From contig JAFDWB010000089.1 in NCBI GenBank assembly GCA_018268675.1, forward strand, positions 186,001 through 250,000: a stretch of 64,000 nt of DNA, read 5' to 3'. A model generated the notes under the pieces. That model did not search any database, had not been told where the DNA came from, and was given only the letters and a program-made list of their open reading frames with translations. Origin of the DNA: Actinomycetota bacterium. Its GTDB lineage: Bacteria > Actinomycetota > Thermoleophilia > Solirubrobacterales > 70-9. The stretch's first letter is position 1. Every line of letters starts with the position of its first letter. Position numbers and translations under genes: made by a program. Shown in pieces: positions 48,154-56,716 of the stretch.

Positions 48154-49577
48154 TAGCTGCCGTCCTCCCCGGCGGCGAGGCGGCGGTTGATCGCGAAGCC
48201 GCCGAGCGCCCGCTCAAGCGCCCGCGCCACCGCCAGCACGCGGTCCTCGCGGTAGGGCGCGGCGACGACCTGGACGCCGATCGGCAAATGCCCATCGCTG
48301 CCGGCGGGGACGCTCGCGGCGGGCAGCCCCGCCACCGCGTAGGTGTGGACGTAGTGGAAGGCCTCGTGGGCCATGTAGCGGTCGGCGGCGATCCCGGCGG
48401 GCGGCTCGCCATGCCGCGGGGCGGGGCCCGCGACCACCGGGCAGAGGACCGCGTCGAACTCGCCGACCCAGCGGCGGATGCGCCCGCGGAACGCGTAGAA
48501 CCGCTCCTGGAGGTCGAAGAACGCGGTGGCCGGCGGCGAGGCCTGCGGGAAGCTGTCGAGCAGGGCCTGGAACTGCGGGTGGTGGCGCTCCGCGCTCCCG
48601 CAGTGGCGGCGGAGACTGGCGCCGCCGTCGGCCGCGAGCGCCGCGAAGAAGAGCGCGGTGGCCTCGCCCTGGTCGGGAGCGGGGACCTCCTCCACCGCGC
48701 AGCCGAGCTCGGCCAGGGCGGCGGCCGCGCGCCGCACCGCCTCCCGCGTGGCCGGCGTGGTCGGCGAGGCGCCATCGTGCTCGTAGACGCCGATGCGCAT
48801 GCTCCCCACGGCCTGCTCGCGAGAATGCCCGAGCGGGACGTCGACTGCGTATGGGTCCCGGTCGTCGGCGCCGGCGATGATCGGCAGCAGCAGCTCCAGG
48901 TCGTCGACATAGCGCCCCATCGGACCGACGCAGGAGAGGTCCATCATCCCGGTGGCCCGAGTCGGCGGCCAGAAGCCGGTGTCGGGGACCCTGCCGACGG
49001 TCGGCCGCAACCCGACGATCCCGCAGAAGTGGGAGGGGACGCGGATCGAGCCGCCGCCGTCGGTGCCGATCCCGGCGATCGAGGCATCGGCGCCGAGCAG
49101 CGCCGCCTCGCCGCCGCTGGACCCGCCGGGGGTGCGCCGCGGGTCGAGCGGGTGATCGGTGCGACCGGTCGCCGCGTTGTCGGTCTCATAGGAGGCGGAC
49201 GCCTCCGGCAGGTTCGTCTTCGCCAGCACCACCGCCCCCGCCCGGCGCAGCCGCGCGACCGCGCTGGCGTCAGCCGCGGCGATGTGGTCCGGCCGCGCCA
49301 GGGAGCCGCCGCCGGTGCGGTAGCCGGCGACGTCGAGGGCGTCCTTCACGGTGATCGGCAGGCCCAGGAGCGGCAGCTCCTCGCCGGCCCACCGCCGCGC
49401 GTCCGCCACCTCCGCCTCGGCGAGCACCCGCTCCGGGTCGACCGTGACCACAGCGTTCAACGCGCCCGCGCCCTCGATCTGCCCGAGGTACTCGGCGACC
49501 AGCTCCCGCGAGCTCAGCTCGCCGCCGGCGAGCCGGGCCAGCCACTCGACTGCCGATGGCGCGGTCGGCGCACCCAT
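48153..49577 (-). CDS. Amidase-signature family hydrolase
   Basis: 474 residues, ATG 49577. Catalytic Lys in LPITVKDALDVAG, cis-Ser in RTPGGSSGGEAALLGA and Ser nucleophile in GIGTDGGGSIRVPSHFCGIVGLRPT: the complete amidase-signature triad. Likely cytoplasmic. In a CoA-ligase operon it would free an acid from an amide before activation. Gap of 5 nt to the ligase gene. Confidence 0.93.
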   Translation of the reverse strand: MGAPTAPSAVEWLARLAGGELSSRELVAEYLGQIEGAGALNAVVTVDPERVLAEAEVADARRWAGEELPLLGLPITVKDALDVAGYRTGGGSLARPDHIAAADASAVARLRRAGAVVLAKTNLPEASASYETDNAATGRTDHPLDPRRTPGGSSGGEAALLGADASIAGIGTDGGGSIRVPSHFCGIVGLRPTVGRVPDTGFWPPTRATGMMDLSCVGPMGRYVDDLELLLPIIAGADDRDPYAVDVPLGHSREQAVGSMRIGVYEHDGASPTTPATREAVRRAAAALAELGCAVEEVPAPDQGEATALFFAALAADGGASLRRHCGSAERHHPQFQALLDSFPQASPPATAFFDLQERFYAFRGRIRRWVGEFDAVLCPVVAGPAPRHGEPPAGIAADRYMAHEAFHYVHTYAVAGLPAASVPAGSDGHLPIGVQVVAAPYREDRVLAVARALERALGGFAINRRLAAGEDGS

Positions 49578-49582
49578 CGCGG

Positions 49583-51154
49583 CTAACGCCCGCGGCGCAG
49601 CTGGAAGCCGGCCGCCTCTCGATCCCAGGTCGCGTCGGTGACCCCGCGCTCGCGCAGGACCGCCTTGCGCACCTTGCCGTTCTCGGTCAGCGGCAGGCGC
49701 TCGGCGAACTCGACGTAGCGGGGGACGGCGAAGTAGGCGAGCCGCGGCTCGCAGTGGCGCAGCAGCTCCTCGGGGGTCACCGCCGCCGCGCCCGGCTCGA
49801 GCACGATCGCCGCCGCCACCTCGTCCTCGGCCAGCTCGGAGGGGACGGCGAAGACCGCCGCGCCGGCGACCGCGGGGTGGGTCAGCAGCGCCTGCTCGAC
49901 CTCGTAGGAGGAGATGTTCTCGCCGCGCCGCCGGATCGAGTCCTTGAGGCGGTCCGAGAACCGGAACCACCCCTCGGCGTCCCGCACCACCCGGTCCCCG
50001 GTGTGGAACCAGAGGTTGCGCCACGCCTCCACGGTCTTCTCCGGCATCCCGTGGTACCCGGTCGCGAAGCTGAACGGCTCGCCGTGGCGCAGGACGAGCT
50101 CGCCGCCGACCCCGGCGGGCACCTCGGCGTCATGCTCGTCGACGACCCGGGCCTCGAAGCCCGGGCGCACCCGGCCCATCCAGCCGGGCCGCTGCTCGCC
50201 GGCGCGCATCCCGATCACGCCGTTGGTCTCGGTCGACCCGTAGCCCTCCACCAGCTGGACGCCGAAGCGCTCGCCGAACGCCTCCCAGAGGTTCGCCGGG
50301 GTCGCCGGGGCGAGCGCCCGGGTGACGCGGTGGGCGCGGTCGGCCTCGCCCGCCGGCTGGGCGAGCAGCATCGCCACCATCGCGCCGAGGAGGTAGGTCA
50401 CCGTCGCGTCGGCCTCGGCGGCGCGCGCCCAGAAGCGGGAGGCCGAGAAGCGCTCGCCCAGGTGGTAGGTCGCGCCGACGCGGAGTGCCTGGAAGAAGGC
50501 GGTGAGCGCGTTGGTGTGGAACACCGGCAGGCAGGTGTAGAGGATGTCCTCCGGACCGATCTCGAGCTGGTCGCCGACGTTGGCCGCCCACCAGTGGAAC
50601 TGCGCCTGCGGGCAGCGCACCCCCTTCGCCGGGCCGGTGGTTCCGGAGGTGTAGAGGATCGCCGCCGTGTCGCCGGGATCAACCTCGGCGGCGGGCCGCG
50701 CGTCGCCCGGCCGCGGCGGCGGCTCGACCGTCCACCCGGGCAGCTCGACCGGCTGCTCCCCGAGCGCCCAGACGACGTCCAGGGCGGGCGGGCGCTCGAT
50801 GATGGCGAGGGCTTCGAGCAGGTCGCCCTCCGCGAGCAGCGCCCGCGCGCCCGAGTCGGAGAGGACGTGCTCGAGCTGCGCCCCGCGCGCGGCGGTGTTG
50901 ATCGGCACCGCCGTCGCGCCCAGCCAGGCACAGCCGAGGATCAGGTCGAGCAGCTCGATCCGGTTCGAGCAGAGCGCCGCCACGCGGTCGCCGCGCCCGA
51001 TGCCGGCGCGGGCCAGGGCATCGGCCTGGCAGGCGACCTGGTCGCGCATCTCGGCGTAGCTGCGGGCGAGCCCGTCCATCCGCAGGAGCGGGCGGTCCCC
51101 GTGCAGGTCGGCGCCGCGCTCGAGCATCGCCGGGATCGTCAGCGGCCCCGTCAC
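49583..51154 (-). CDS. AMP-dependent acyl-CoA ligase (CaiC-like)
   Basis: 523 residues, GTG in a GTGA overlap. P-loop AAILYTSGTTGPAKGV, A5 VEGYGSTETNGVIG, WFHTGDRVVRDAEGWFRFSDRLKDSIRRRGENISSYEVE and the C-terminal Lys in LPLTENGKVRKAVL. Activates a carboxylate as the AMP ester then as the CoA thioester. Resembles crotonobetaine/carnitine-CoA ligases more than long-chain ones. The product would feed the thiolase-like/DUF35 pair. Confidence 0.92.
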   Translation of the reverse strand: MTGPLTIPAMLERGADLHGDRPLLRMDGLARSYAEMRDQVACQADALARAGIGRGDRVAALCSNRIELLDLILGCAWLGATAVPINTAARGAQLEHVLSDSGARALLAEGDLLEALAIIERPPALDVVWALGEQPVELPGWTVEPPPRPGDARPAAEVDPGDTAAILYTSGTTGPAKGVRCPQAQFHWWAANVGDQLEIGPEDILYTCLPVFHTNALTAFFQALRVGATYHLGERFSASRFWARAAEADATVTYLLGAMVAMLLAQPAGEADRAHRVTRALAPATPANLWEAFGERFGVQLVEGYGSTETNGVIGMRAGEQRPGWMGRVRPGFEARVVDEHDAEVPAGVGGELVLRHGEPFSFATGYHGMPEKTVEAWRNLWFHTGDRVVRDAEGWFRFSDRLKDSIRRRGENISSYEVEQALLTHPAVAGAAVFAVPSELAEDEVAAAIVLEPGAAAVTPEELLRHCEPRLAYFAVPRYVEFAERLPLTENGKVRKAVLRERGVTDATWDREAAGFQLRRGR

Positions 51155-51936
51155 GGCTGCGGTCCCTCCCCGCGGACCAGCGCCCGCAGCTCCTCGACCG
51201 CGGCCGGCGGCGGCTTCGCGAACGCCCCCGCGCGGCTGGCCTCGGTGCCGTCCTGGCGGCGGAGCCAGACCGCGGTCTCCGCCGCGCGCAGCGCCACCGC
51301 GATCGGGTTGAGGACGACCGCCTCGCCCACCCGGAAGCGCCGCTCCCCCGCGCTCAGCAGGGCGAAGAGCCCGCCCGCCGGGATCAGGACTTCGGCGCCA
51401 CGCTCGACCAGCGCCCGCGCCCCCTCGCGGAACTTCGCCAGCAGGCCTGCGTAGGCGCCCTCGTCCTCGAAGGCGGCGACCAGTTCCCCCGGCGGCGTGC
51501 TCATCGCGGTCACGCCGACCAGCCGCGAAGCGAGGCCGAGCCGCTGCGCCTGCTCCTCGTGCCAGTCGACGAAGAGCGGGTCGATCGTCACCAGGCCGAA
51601 GCGGCGGCCGAGCTGCATCGCATACAGCATGCTCGCCTCGCCGAGCCCGACGACCGGGATGTCGAGGGCGCAGCGGGCCTCCGCCAACCCCGAGTCCTGG
51701 AAGTGGCCGAGCAGGACCGCGTCGAAGCCCTCGGCCTCGGCGGCGACCGCGTTGTCGATCGCCTGACAGGCGCAGCGCAGCTCGCTGATCCGGTGGACGG
51801 CGAGATCTGGAGGCCGCATCCCGGCCACCTCGATCGCGGTCTCCTCGGCGGCGATCTCACCGAGGTAGCGCTCGAGCCGCGTCAGGTAGGCGCCGTGCAC
51901 CTCCCAGTCGGTGAAGCTCTGGTACCAGAGCTTCAT
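51151..51936 (-). CDS. Asp/Glu/hydantoin racemase-fold protein lacking both catalytic cysteines
   Basis: 261 residues from ATG 51936 (ATGA overlap with the OsmC gene). MKLWYQSFTDWEVHGAYLTR opens like hydantoin racemases; VLLGHFQDSGLAEARCALDIPVVGLGEASM and GAEVLIPAGGLFALL occupy the positions of the two catalytic cysteine motifs. The first Cys position is His 78 and the second is Ala/Gly near 187, so a two-base Cys racemase mechanism is not possible. It may be an isomerase or a lyase of altered chemistry. Confidence 0.8.
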   Translation of the reverse strand: MKLWYQSFTDWEVHGAYLTRLERYLGEIAAEETAIEVAGMRPPDLAVHRISELRCACQAIDNAVAAEAEGFDAVLLGHFQDSGLAEARCALDIPVVGLGEASMLYAMQLGRRFGLVTIDPLFVDWHEEQAQRLGLASRLVGVTAMSTPPGELVAAFEDEGAYAGLLAKFREGARALVERGAEVLIPAGGLFALLSAGERRFRVGEAVVLNPIAVALRAAETAVWLRRQDGTEASRAGAFAKPPPAAVEELRALVRGEGPQP

Positions 51937-52382
51937 GCCGGCGAGGGGGCGTCCAGCTCCGTGGTCGCCCGGATCTCGACGTTGCCGGCCAGCGCCTTGG
52001 AGATCGGGCACATCAGCTCGGCCTCGGCGGCAGCCGCGGCGAAGCCGGCGGCGTCGATGCCCGGGACCTGGCCGCGCACGCGCAGCTCGATCGAGGTGAT
52101 CCGGCGCTGCCCGGGAGTGGTGTCGAGCGAGCAGTGGGCGTCGGTGGTCAGCATCTCGGGGGCGGTGCGCCCGCGAGCGAGGATCGAGCCGAGCGCCATC
52201 GTGAAGCAGGTCGCGTGCGCCGCCGCCAGCAGCTCCTCCGGGCTGGTCTCGCCGCCGTCCTCGCTCTCGCGCCCGGGCAGGGTGACGGTGAGGCCGTCGA
52301 GGGTCGAGCTCCCGCTGGTCAGCTGCCCTCCGCCGCGAGCGATCGATCCGCGCCAGACGACGCCGCCGGTACGAGTGAGCAT
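51933..52382 (-). CDS. OsmC/Ohr-family protein
   Basis: 149 residues from ATG 52382 (GGAG 6 nt upstream); a GTG at 52394 would add four. GRESEDGGETSPEELLAAAHATCFTMALGSIL carries the first redox Cys and AELMCPISKALAGNVEI the second. These two Cys reduce organic hydroperoxides with lipoamide- or thiol-based electrons. The presence in a CoA-catabolic operon may reflect peroxide stress or a neofunctionalised thioester/thiol reaction. Confidence 0.9.
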   Translation of the reverse strand: MLTRTGGVVWRGSIARGGGQLTSGSSTLDGLTVTLPGRESEDGGETSPEELLAAAHATCFTMALGSILARGRTAPEMLTTDAHCSLDTTPGQRRITSIELRVRGQVPGIDAAGFAAAAAEAELMCPISKALAGNVEIRATTELDAPSPA

Positions 52383-52410
52383 CTTGATCTCCACCTTCCT
52401 TCCTTCGGTT

Positions 52411-53355
52411 TCAGGGGACGACGACGAACCTGCCGCCGCCGTCGCGCAGGCGGGCCAGCGCCAGCGGCAGCTCCCGCAGCGGCAGCTCGTCCAGGGACAG
52501 CGTCAGCTCGCCGCCGGCGATCAGCGCCAGCAGCTCCCGCGCCGCGGCCTCGAGGCCGTCGCCGCGGTGCATCAGGTTCATCGGCAGCAGGCGGACGTCG
52601 GCGTCGATCAGGGCGGGCAGCTCGATCTCCAGGCGGGTGCCGGCGACGTAGCCGACGAGGACGGCGCGGGCGCCCGGGCGCAGGGCCCCGGTCAGGAGCC
52701 GCGGGAGCAGGGCGCCGCCGACGAGGTCGACGAGCAGGTCGGCGGGGCCCAGCGCGCGCAGCTCGGCGAGCAGGTCCTCGGGATCGGAGCCGACCAGCCT
52801 CACGGCCCCGGCCGGGATCGCCGCCGCCCGCTCGGCGTCGGCCTCGATCCCGAGGACCTCGGCCCCGGCGGCGCTCGCCAGCTGCACCGCGACCCTGCCG
52901 ACCGCGCCGCCGGCGCCGGTGACCAGCACCCGCTCGCCCGCCTGCAAGCGGCCGACGTCGTGCAGCGCCGCGTAGGGCGTGGCGCAGTTGGCGAAGTAGC
53001 TGGCGACCAGCGGGGCGGGAAGCTGCTCGTCCACCACCTGCAGCGCCTCGTCGGGGACCAGGGCCCGTTCGGCCCAGAGCCCGTCGCGTTCGACCCCGAC
53101 GCCGGCGCCGCGAATCCGCACCGACGCGTTCGCGGGGAACCGCTCCGAGGCGATGATGCGCCCGGCGCCTTCGGCCCCGGGGATGTACGGAAGCGGCGGG
53201 CGCAGGGGGAACTCGCCGCCGGCGACGGTGAGGTCGAGGTGGGCGACCGCCGCGGCCGTGACCTCCACCACGCTGTGCCCTGGGCGAAGCTCCGGCTCGG
53301 GCACCTCCTCGAGCACCGGTTCCTGCCCCCATTCGTGGATACGGGCCGCCAGCAT
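52411..53355 (-). CDS. Zinc-free MDR oxidoreductase (quinone-reductase-like)
   Basis: 314 residues, ATG 53355 behind AAGGAGGAG. ARIHEWGQEPVLEEVPEPELRPG, PYIPGAEGAGRII, VASYFANCATPYAALHDVGRLQAGERVLVTGAGGAVGRVAVQLASAAGAEVLGI with the NADPH-binding Gly motif; zinc ligands of alcohol dehydrogenases are missing. It would reduce a double bond or quinone with NADPH. First gene of the leftward 46680-53355 operon. Confidence 0.88.
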   Translation of the reverse strand: MLAARIHEWGQEPVLEEVPEPELRPGHSVVEVTAAAVAHLDLTVAGGEFPLRPPLPYIPGAEGAGRIIASERFPANASVRIRGAGVGVERDGLWAERALVPDEALQVVDEQLPAPLVASYFANCATPYAALHDVGRLQAGERVLVTGAGGAVGRVAVQLASAAGAEVLGIEADAERAAAIPAGAVRLVGSDPEDLLAELRALGPADLLVDLVGGALLPRLLTGALRPGARAVLVGYVAGTRLEIELPALIDADVRLLPMNLMHRGDGLEAAARELLALIAGGELTLSLDELPLRELPLALARLRDGGGRFVVVP

Positions 53356-53396
53356 CACTTTCTCCTCCTTGGATCTGCCTCGCGGGCAGGCCCCGG

Positions 53397-53413
53397 CAAC
53401 GATACCATCGTTG
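53397..53413. promoter_or_regulatory. 17-bp palindrome, candidate operator of the 46680-53355 operon
   Basis: CAACGAT-ACC-ATCGTTG is perfect over both 7-bp arms and lies about 42 nt upstream of the first start codon, next to TTGATCA (53411-53417) and TGATCAGATATCA. No adjacent regulator gene; a distant or the 60870 GntR protein could bind. Confidence 0.5.
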
Positions 53414-53459
53414 ATCAGATATCAGTGTGCCGCCGACCAGCGAGGGCCGCCTCTCTGGC

Positions 53460-53498
53460 GTTCGCACTTATCGTCGCTATCCGACGATAAGTGCGAAC
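53460..53498. repeat. Type A hairpin, perfectly paired copy
   Basis: GTTCGCACTTATCGTCG (53460-53476), loop CTATC, CGACGATAAGTGCGAAC (53482-53498): 17 perfect pairs. The sequence differs from the 49-mer at three to four positions on each arm, all compensated. Confidence 0.85.
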
Positions 53499-53522
53499 TC
53501 ACCGGGGGTCGTCCCGTTGCGC

Positions 53523-53557
53523 TGTTGGTTATGCAGGCGATGCGCGCATAACCAACA
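53523..53557. repeat. 12-bp perfect hairpin
   Basis: TGTTGGTTATGC (53523-53534) pairs with GCATAACCAACA (53546-53557). Its right flank (ACCGGAAGGGCCGGGGCTCCC ... GGCGGCAGCCGGCC) repeats the flank of the hairpin at 6868-6908 although the stems differ. Confidence 0.7.
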
Positions 53558-53619
53558 CCGGAAGGGCCGGGGCTCCCCGGTTCGGCGCGGCCGAGGCGGC
53601 AGCCGGCCCAGCCTGGGGG

Positions 53620-54537
53620 CTACGCGGTGGACCAGGAGAGTTCGACGCCTTTGACCAGCGCCGCGATCGTCTCGTTGAGGGGGGTCGGCACGCCCTGTTC
53701 GGCGCCGAATCTGGCGATGCCGCCGTCGAGGAAGTCGATCTCGGTCGGTCGGCGGCCCTCGAAGTCCTGCAGCATGCTCGCCTTGTGGTCGTAGGCGACC
53801 TTGCGGGCGTGGTCGATCAGGGCGTCGGGGTCGCTGTCCAGGGTGATGCCGAGGGCGCTCGCGACGGCCTTGCCCTCGGCGACCAGCCCGGTGATCAGCT
53901 TGCGCAGCGCCGGGTCGTCGCAGAGGCGGCCGTGGGTGAGGCCGGTGAGCGCCCCGAGCGGGTTGCTGGCGGCGTTGAAGATCACCTTCGTCCACTGGGC
54001 GCCGCGCGCGTCGGCGAGCGCCCGGGTCGGCATCCCGGAGCGGGAGACCGTCTCGGCGAGGAGCTCCACCTCCTCCATCGGCGCGGGCGCCGGCTCGAAG
54101 GGACCGATCGTCGTCTCGCCGCCGGTGTCCCAGCCGACCACGCCAGGTTCGATGATGTGGCCCGCCGGGAAGGTGGTGCCGAGGATCACCCGCTCGACGC
54201 TCGACGCGATCAGCTCCTCGTTGCCGACCCCGTTCTGGACGCTGCAGACGCTGCCCTCGCGGAAGGCGTGGGCGACGGCGGCCATCGCCGACTCGGTGTG
54301 CAGGGCTTTGGTGGCGACGATCCCGAAGCGGCACGGCGGCAGCTCGGCGGCGTCGGTGGTCGCCCGCACCGTGCCGGTCACCTCCCCCACCCCGGTGAGG
54401 CGCAGGCCGTCGCGGTTGATCGCGTCGACGTGCGCCTGGGAGACGTCGTAGGCCCAGGTCTCGACCTCCTCGAGCTGCCCGAGGTGGGCGGCGAAGAGGC
54501 TACCGACCGCCCCGCAGCCGACCACGCAGATCCTCAT
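53620..54537 (-). CDS. Ketopantoate reductase-like (PanE/ApbA family) oxidoreductase
   Basis: 305 residues from ATG 54537 (ATGA overlap). Rossmann CVVGCGAVGSLFAAHLGQLEE, FGIVATKALHTESAM, SVQNGVGNEE, catalytic Lys in GAQWTKVIFNAASNPLGALTG and the C-terminal FLDGGIARFGAEQGVPTPLNETI. NADPH-dependent reduction of a 2-oxo acid. A GTG at 54582 with a perfect AAGGAGG is an alternative, but it adds residues before the fold starts. Last gene of a six-gene operon and next to a paralogue. Confidence 0.9.
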   Translation of the reverse strand: MRICVVGCGAVGSLFAAHLGQLEEVETWAYDVSQAHVDAINRDGLRLTGVGEVTGTVRATTDAAELPPCRFGIVATKALHTESAMAAVAHAFREGSVCSVQNGVGNEELIASSVERVILGTTFPAGHIIEPGVVGWDTGGETTIGPFEPAPAPMEEVELLAETVSRSGMPTRALADARGAQWTKVIFNAASNPLGALTGLTHGRLCDDPALRKLITGLVAEGKAVASALGITLDSDPDALIDHARKVAYDHKASMLQDFEGRRPTEIDFLDGGIARFGAEQGVPTPLNETIAALVKGVELSWSTA

Positions 54538-55520
54538 CGGCTCGGCGGCGGCGCCTGGATGTTGCGGGCTGGAAGCGTCCACGATTCCTCCTTGGCTTTG
54601 ATCAGTCGGTAGACGGCGGTGTTGAGCGGCACCGGGACGCCGACGCGCCCGGCTTCGCGCACCAGCGCGCCGGTGATCGCGTCGACCTCGGTCGGGCGGT
54701 GGGCGAGGACGTCCTCGAGCATCGACGGCGGGTGCGCGTAGTCGCCCTCGTCGCTCTCGCCGCGGCGGACCGCGAGCTCGTTCATCTCCCAGGGGTCGTC
54801 GTGCAGCACGATCCCGGCCGCGGCGGCGACCGCCTTGCCCTCGGCGATCAGGTCGAAGACGAGGTGGCCGAGGTCGGTCGGCCGCTCGCGGCGGGCGAAG
54901 AGCGCGACGTGTGGCAGCTCGGTCAGCGCCGCGGCGCCGTTGATCGCGGCGTTGAAGATCAGCTTCGACCACTGCGCCGGCAGCAGGTCGGGAAGCACCT
55001 CGGCGTTCAGGCCCGCGGCGGCGAACAGCTCGCCCGCCGCCTGCGCCGCCGCGAACGTGGTCGCGGTGCCGGCGTAGGGCCCCATCCAGGTCTCGGTGTC
55101 GAGCTCGTACTCGATCACCGCGTCGGAGTGGCGGATGCCGCTGATGAAGGTGACGCCGGAGATGATCCGCCAGCCGCCGTGGCGGCGCACCACCTCCTCG
55201 GAGCCGAGCCCGTTCTGGACCGTCATCACCACCGCGTCGGGGCAGCGCCCGGCGAGCCCCGCGATCCCCGCCTCGACCCCGGTCGTCTTGGTGGCGACGA
55301 TCGCCAGGTCGAAGTCGGGCAGCCGGTCGGGGTCGGCGCTCGCGGTCACGGTCGCCAGCAGGTCGGACTTGCCGAGGATCCGCAGGCCGTCCGCGTTCAG
55401 CGCCGCGGCGTGCTCCTCGCGCCGGGTCAGGATCGAGACCTCCGACACGCCCGCGAGATGGCCGGCGATCAGGCTGCCGATCGTGCCGGCGCCGACCACG
55501 CAGACGCGCTCGAAGGTCAC
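54534..55520 (-). CDS. Ketopantoate reductase-like paralogue
   Basis: 328 residues, GTG start in a GTGA overlap. ERVCVVGAGTIGSLIAGHLAGVS, LAIVATKTTGVEAG, TVQNGLGSEEVV, GPYAGT, catalytic Lys in PAQWSKLIFNAAINGAAALTEL, and HRPTEVDAITGALVREAGRVGVPVPLNT. Same family as the next gene with moderate identity. The pair may form a heterodimer, or reduce two different 2-oxo acids made by the synthase encoded upstream. Confidence 0.9.
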   Translation of the reverse strand: MTFERVCVVGAGTIGSLIAGHLAGVSEVSILTRREEHAAALNADGLRILGKSDLLATVTASADPDRLPDFDLAIVATKTTGVEAGIAGLAGRCPDAVVMTVQNGLGSEEVVRRHGGWRIISGVTFISGIRHSDAVIEYELDTETWMGPYAGTATTFAAAQAAGELFAAAGLNAEVLPDLLPAQWSKLIFNAAINGAAALTELPHVALFARRERPTDLGHLVFDLIAEGKAVAAAAGIVLHDDPWEMNELAVRRGESDEGDYAHPPSMLEDVLAHRPTEVDAITGALVREAGRVGVPVPLNTAVYRLIKAKEESWTLPARNIQAPPPSR

Positions 55521-56716
55521 GCGGCGCCGCCGCCGTTCTCGGCGACCAGCGTGAGGAAGACCTCGTCGGAGACGAGCCCGCCGTCGCGCTCGGCCCGCTC
55601 CTTGAGCGCGGCGAGGATCGCCGCCCGGTCCTCCTCGGCGACCTCGGCCCCGAGCTCCGCGGCGCGGATCCGGATGCTGTCGAGGCCACTCTTCTTGCCC
55701 AGCACGATCCCGCGCTCGGCGCCGACCAGCGCCGCCGAGTAGGGCTCGATCGATTCCGGTTCGTGGAACTGGCTGGCGACGGCGCCGCTCTCGCGGACGA
55801 AGAGGTTCTCGCCGACCAGCGCCTTCCACGGCTCGAGCTCGTGGCCGGCGAGCCGCTTCACTGTCGCCGCGACCTCGCGCACCCGGTCGAAGCGGAGGTT
55901 GGTCTCGACCCCGTAGAAGGTCTCGAGCGCCAGCGCCACCTCGGCGATGTTGGCGTTGCCGGCCCGCTCGCCCATCCCGTTGATCGTCCCCTGCACCCAG
56001 TCGGCGCCGGCGCGGACCGCGGCGACCGAGATCGCCGTGCCCATGCCGAAGTCGTTGTGGCCGTGCCAGTGGATCGGCACCTCGGGCCCGACCCACTCGC
56101 GGGCGGCGCCGACGAACATCGCCGCCGCCTCGGGGGTGGCGATGCCGAGGGTGTCGACGACGGCGATCTCGCTCGCCCCGGCGGCCACCGCCGCGCGGTA
56201 GACCTCGGCCATGAAGTCGAACTCGCCGCGGGTGCCGTCGACGCCGAAGAAGCAGATCTTGACCCCGTTCTCGACCGCGCTCGCCACCGCCCCGGTCACC
56301 CGTTCGAGCAACTTCGCGCGCGAGATCCCGTAGGCGTCGAGCTTGCGGTCGGAGATCGGCGACTCGATCACCGCCGCCCGGCAGCCGAGCTCCAGCAGCG
56401 CCTCGACGTCGGCGGGGACGGCCCGGGCGAAGCCCCAGACCTCGGCCGCGAGCCCGTCGCCCGCGATCAGCTCGATCGCCCGCGCGTCGGCGGCGCTCAC
56501 CCGGGGGAAGCCGGCCTCGATCCGGTCGACGCCGAGCCGGTCGAGCGCCCGGGCGATCTCCAGCTTCGCCTCCGGGTCGAGGACGACGCCGACGCTCTGC
56601 TCGCCGTCGCGCAGGGTGGTGTCGTAGATGCCGACCCACGCCGGCTGCGCGGCGGTCGGCGCGATCGCCCGCTCGTTCAGCTCGCCGGTCCAGATCATGC
56701 TGCGCTCGATCGTCAT
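55517..56716 (-). CDS. Isopropylmalate/homocitrate synthase-family enzyme (HMGL-like)
   Basis: 399 residues, ATG in an ATGA overlap. GIYDTTLRDGEQSVGV with the metal Asp, IEAGFPRVSAADARAI, IHWHGHNDFGMGTAIS with the His ligands, and GTINGMGERAGNANIAEVALALE. This family condenses acetyl-CoA with a 2-oxo acid, or cleaves such products. The C-terminal part (ALVGAERGIVLGKKSGLDSIRI) is like homocitrate/citramalate enzymes without a LeuA regulatory domain. With two ketoacid reductases downstream it probably belongs to a catabolic or side-chain route, not leucine synthesis. Confidence 0.88.
   Translation of the reverse strand: MTIERSMIWTGELNERAIAPTAAQPAWVGIYDTTLRDGEQSVGVVLDPEAKLEIARALDRLGVDRIEAGFPRVSAADARAIELIAGDGLAAEVWGFARAVPADVEALLELGCRAAVIESPISDRKLDAYGISRAKLLERVTGAVASAVENGVKICFFGVDGTRGEFDFMAEVYRAAVAAGASEIAVVDTLGIATPEAAAMFVGAAREWVGPEVPIHWHGHNDFGMGTAISVAAVRAGADWVQGTINGMGERAGNANIAEVALALETFYGVETNLRFDRVREVAATVKRLAGHELEPWKALVGENLFVRESGAVASQFHEPESIEPYSAALVGAERGIVLGKKSGLDSIRIRAAELGAEVAEEDRAAILAALKERAERDGGLVSDEVFLTLVAENGGGAA

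Noticed and set aside
54538-54582. Alternative start (GTG 54582) for the ketopantoate-reductase-like gene with perfect AAGGAGG
   Set aside because: It adds 15 low-complexity residues before the Rossmann fold, and the AAGGAGG is coding sequence of the upstream gene; the ATGA overlap at 54537 fits the operon style better.
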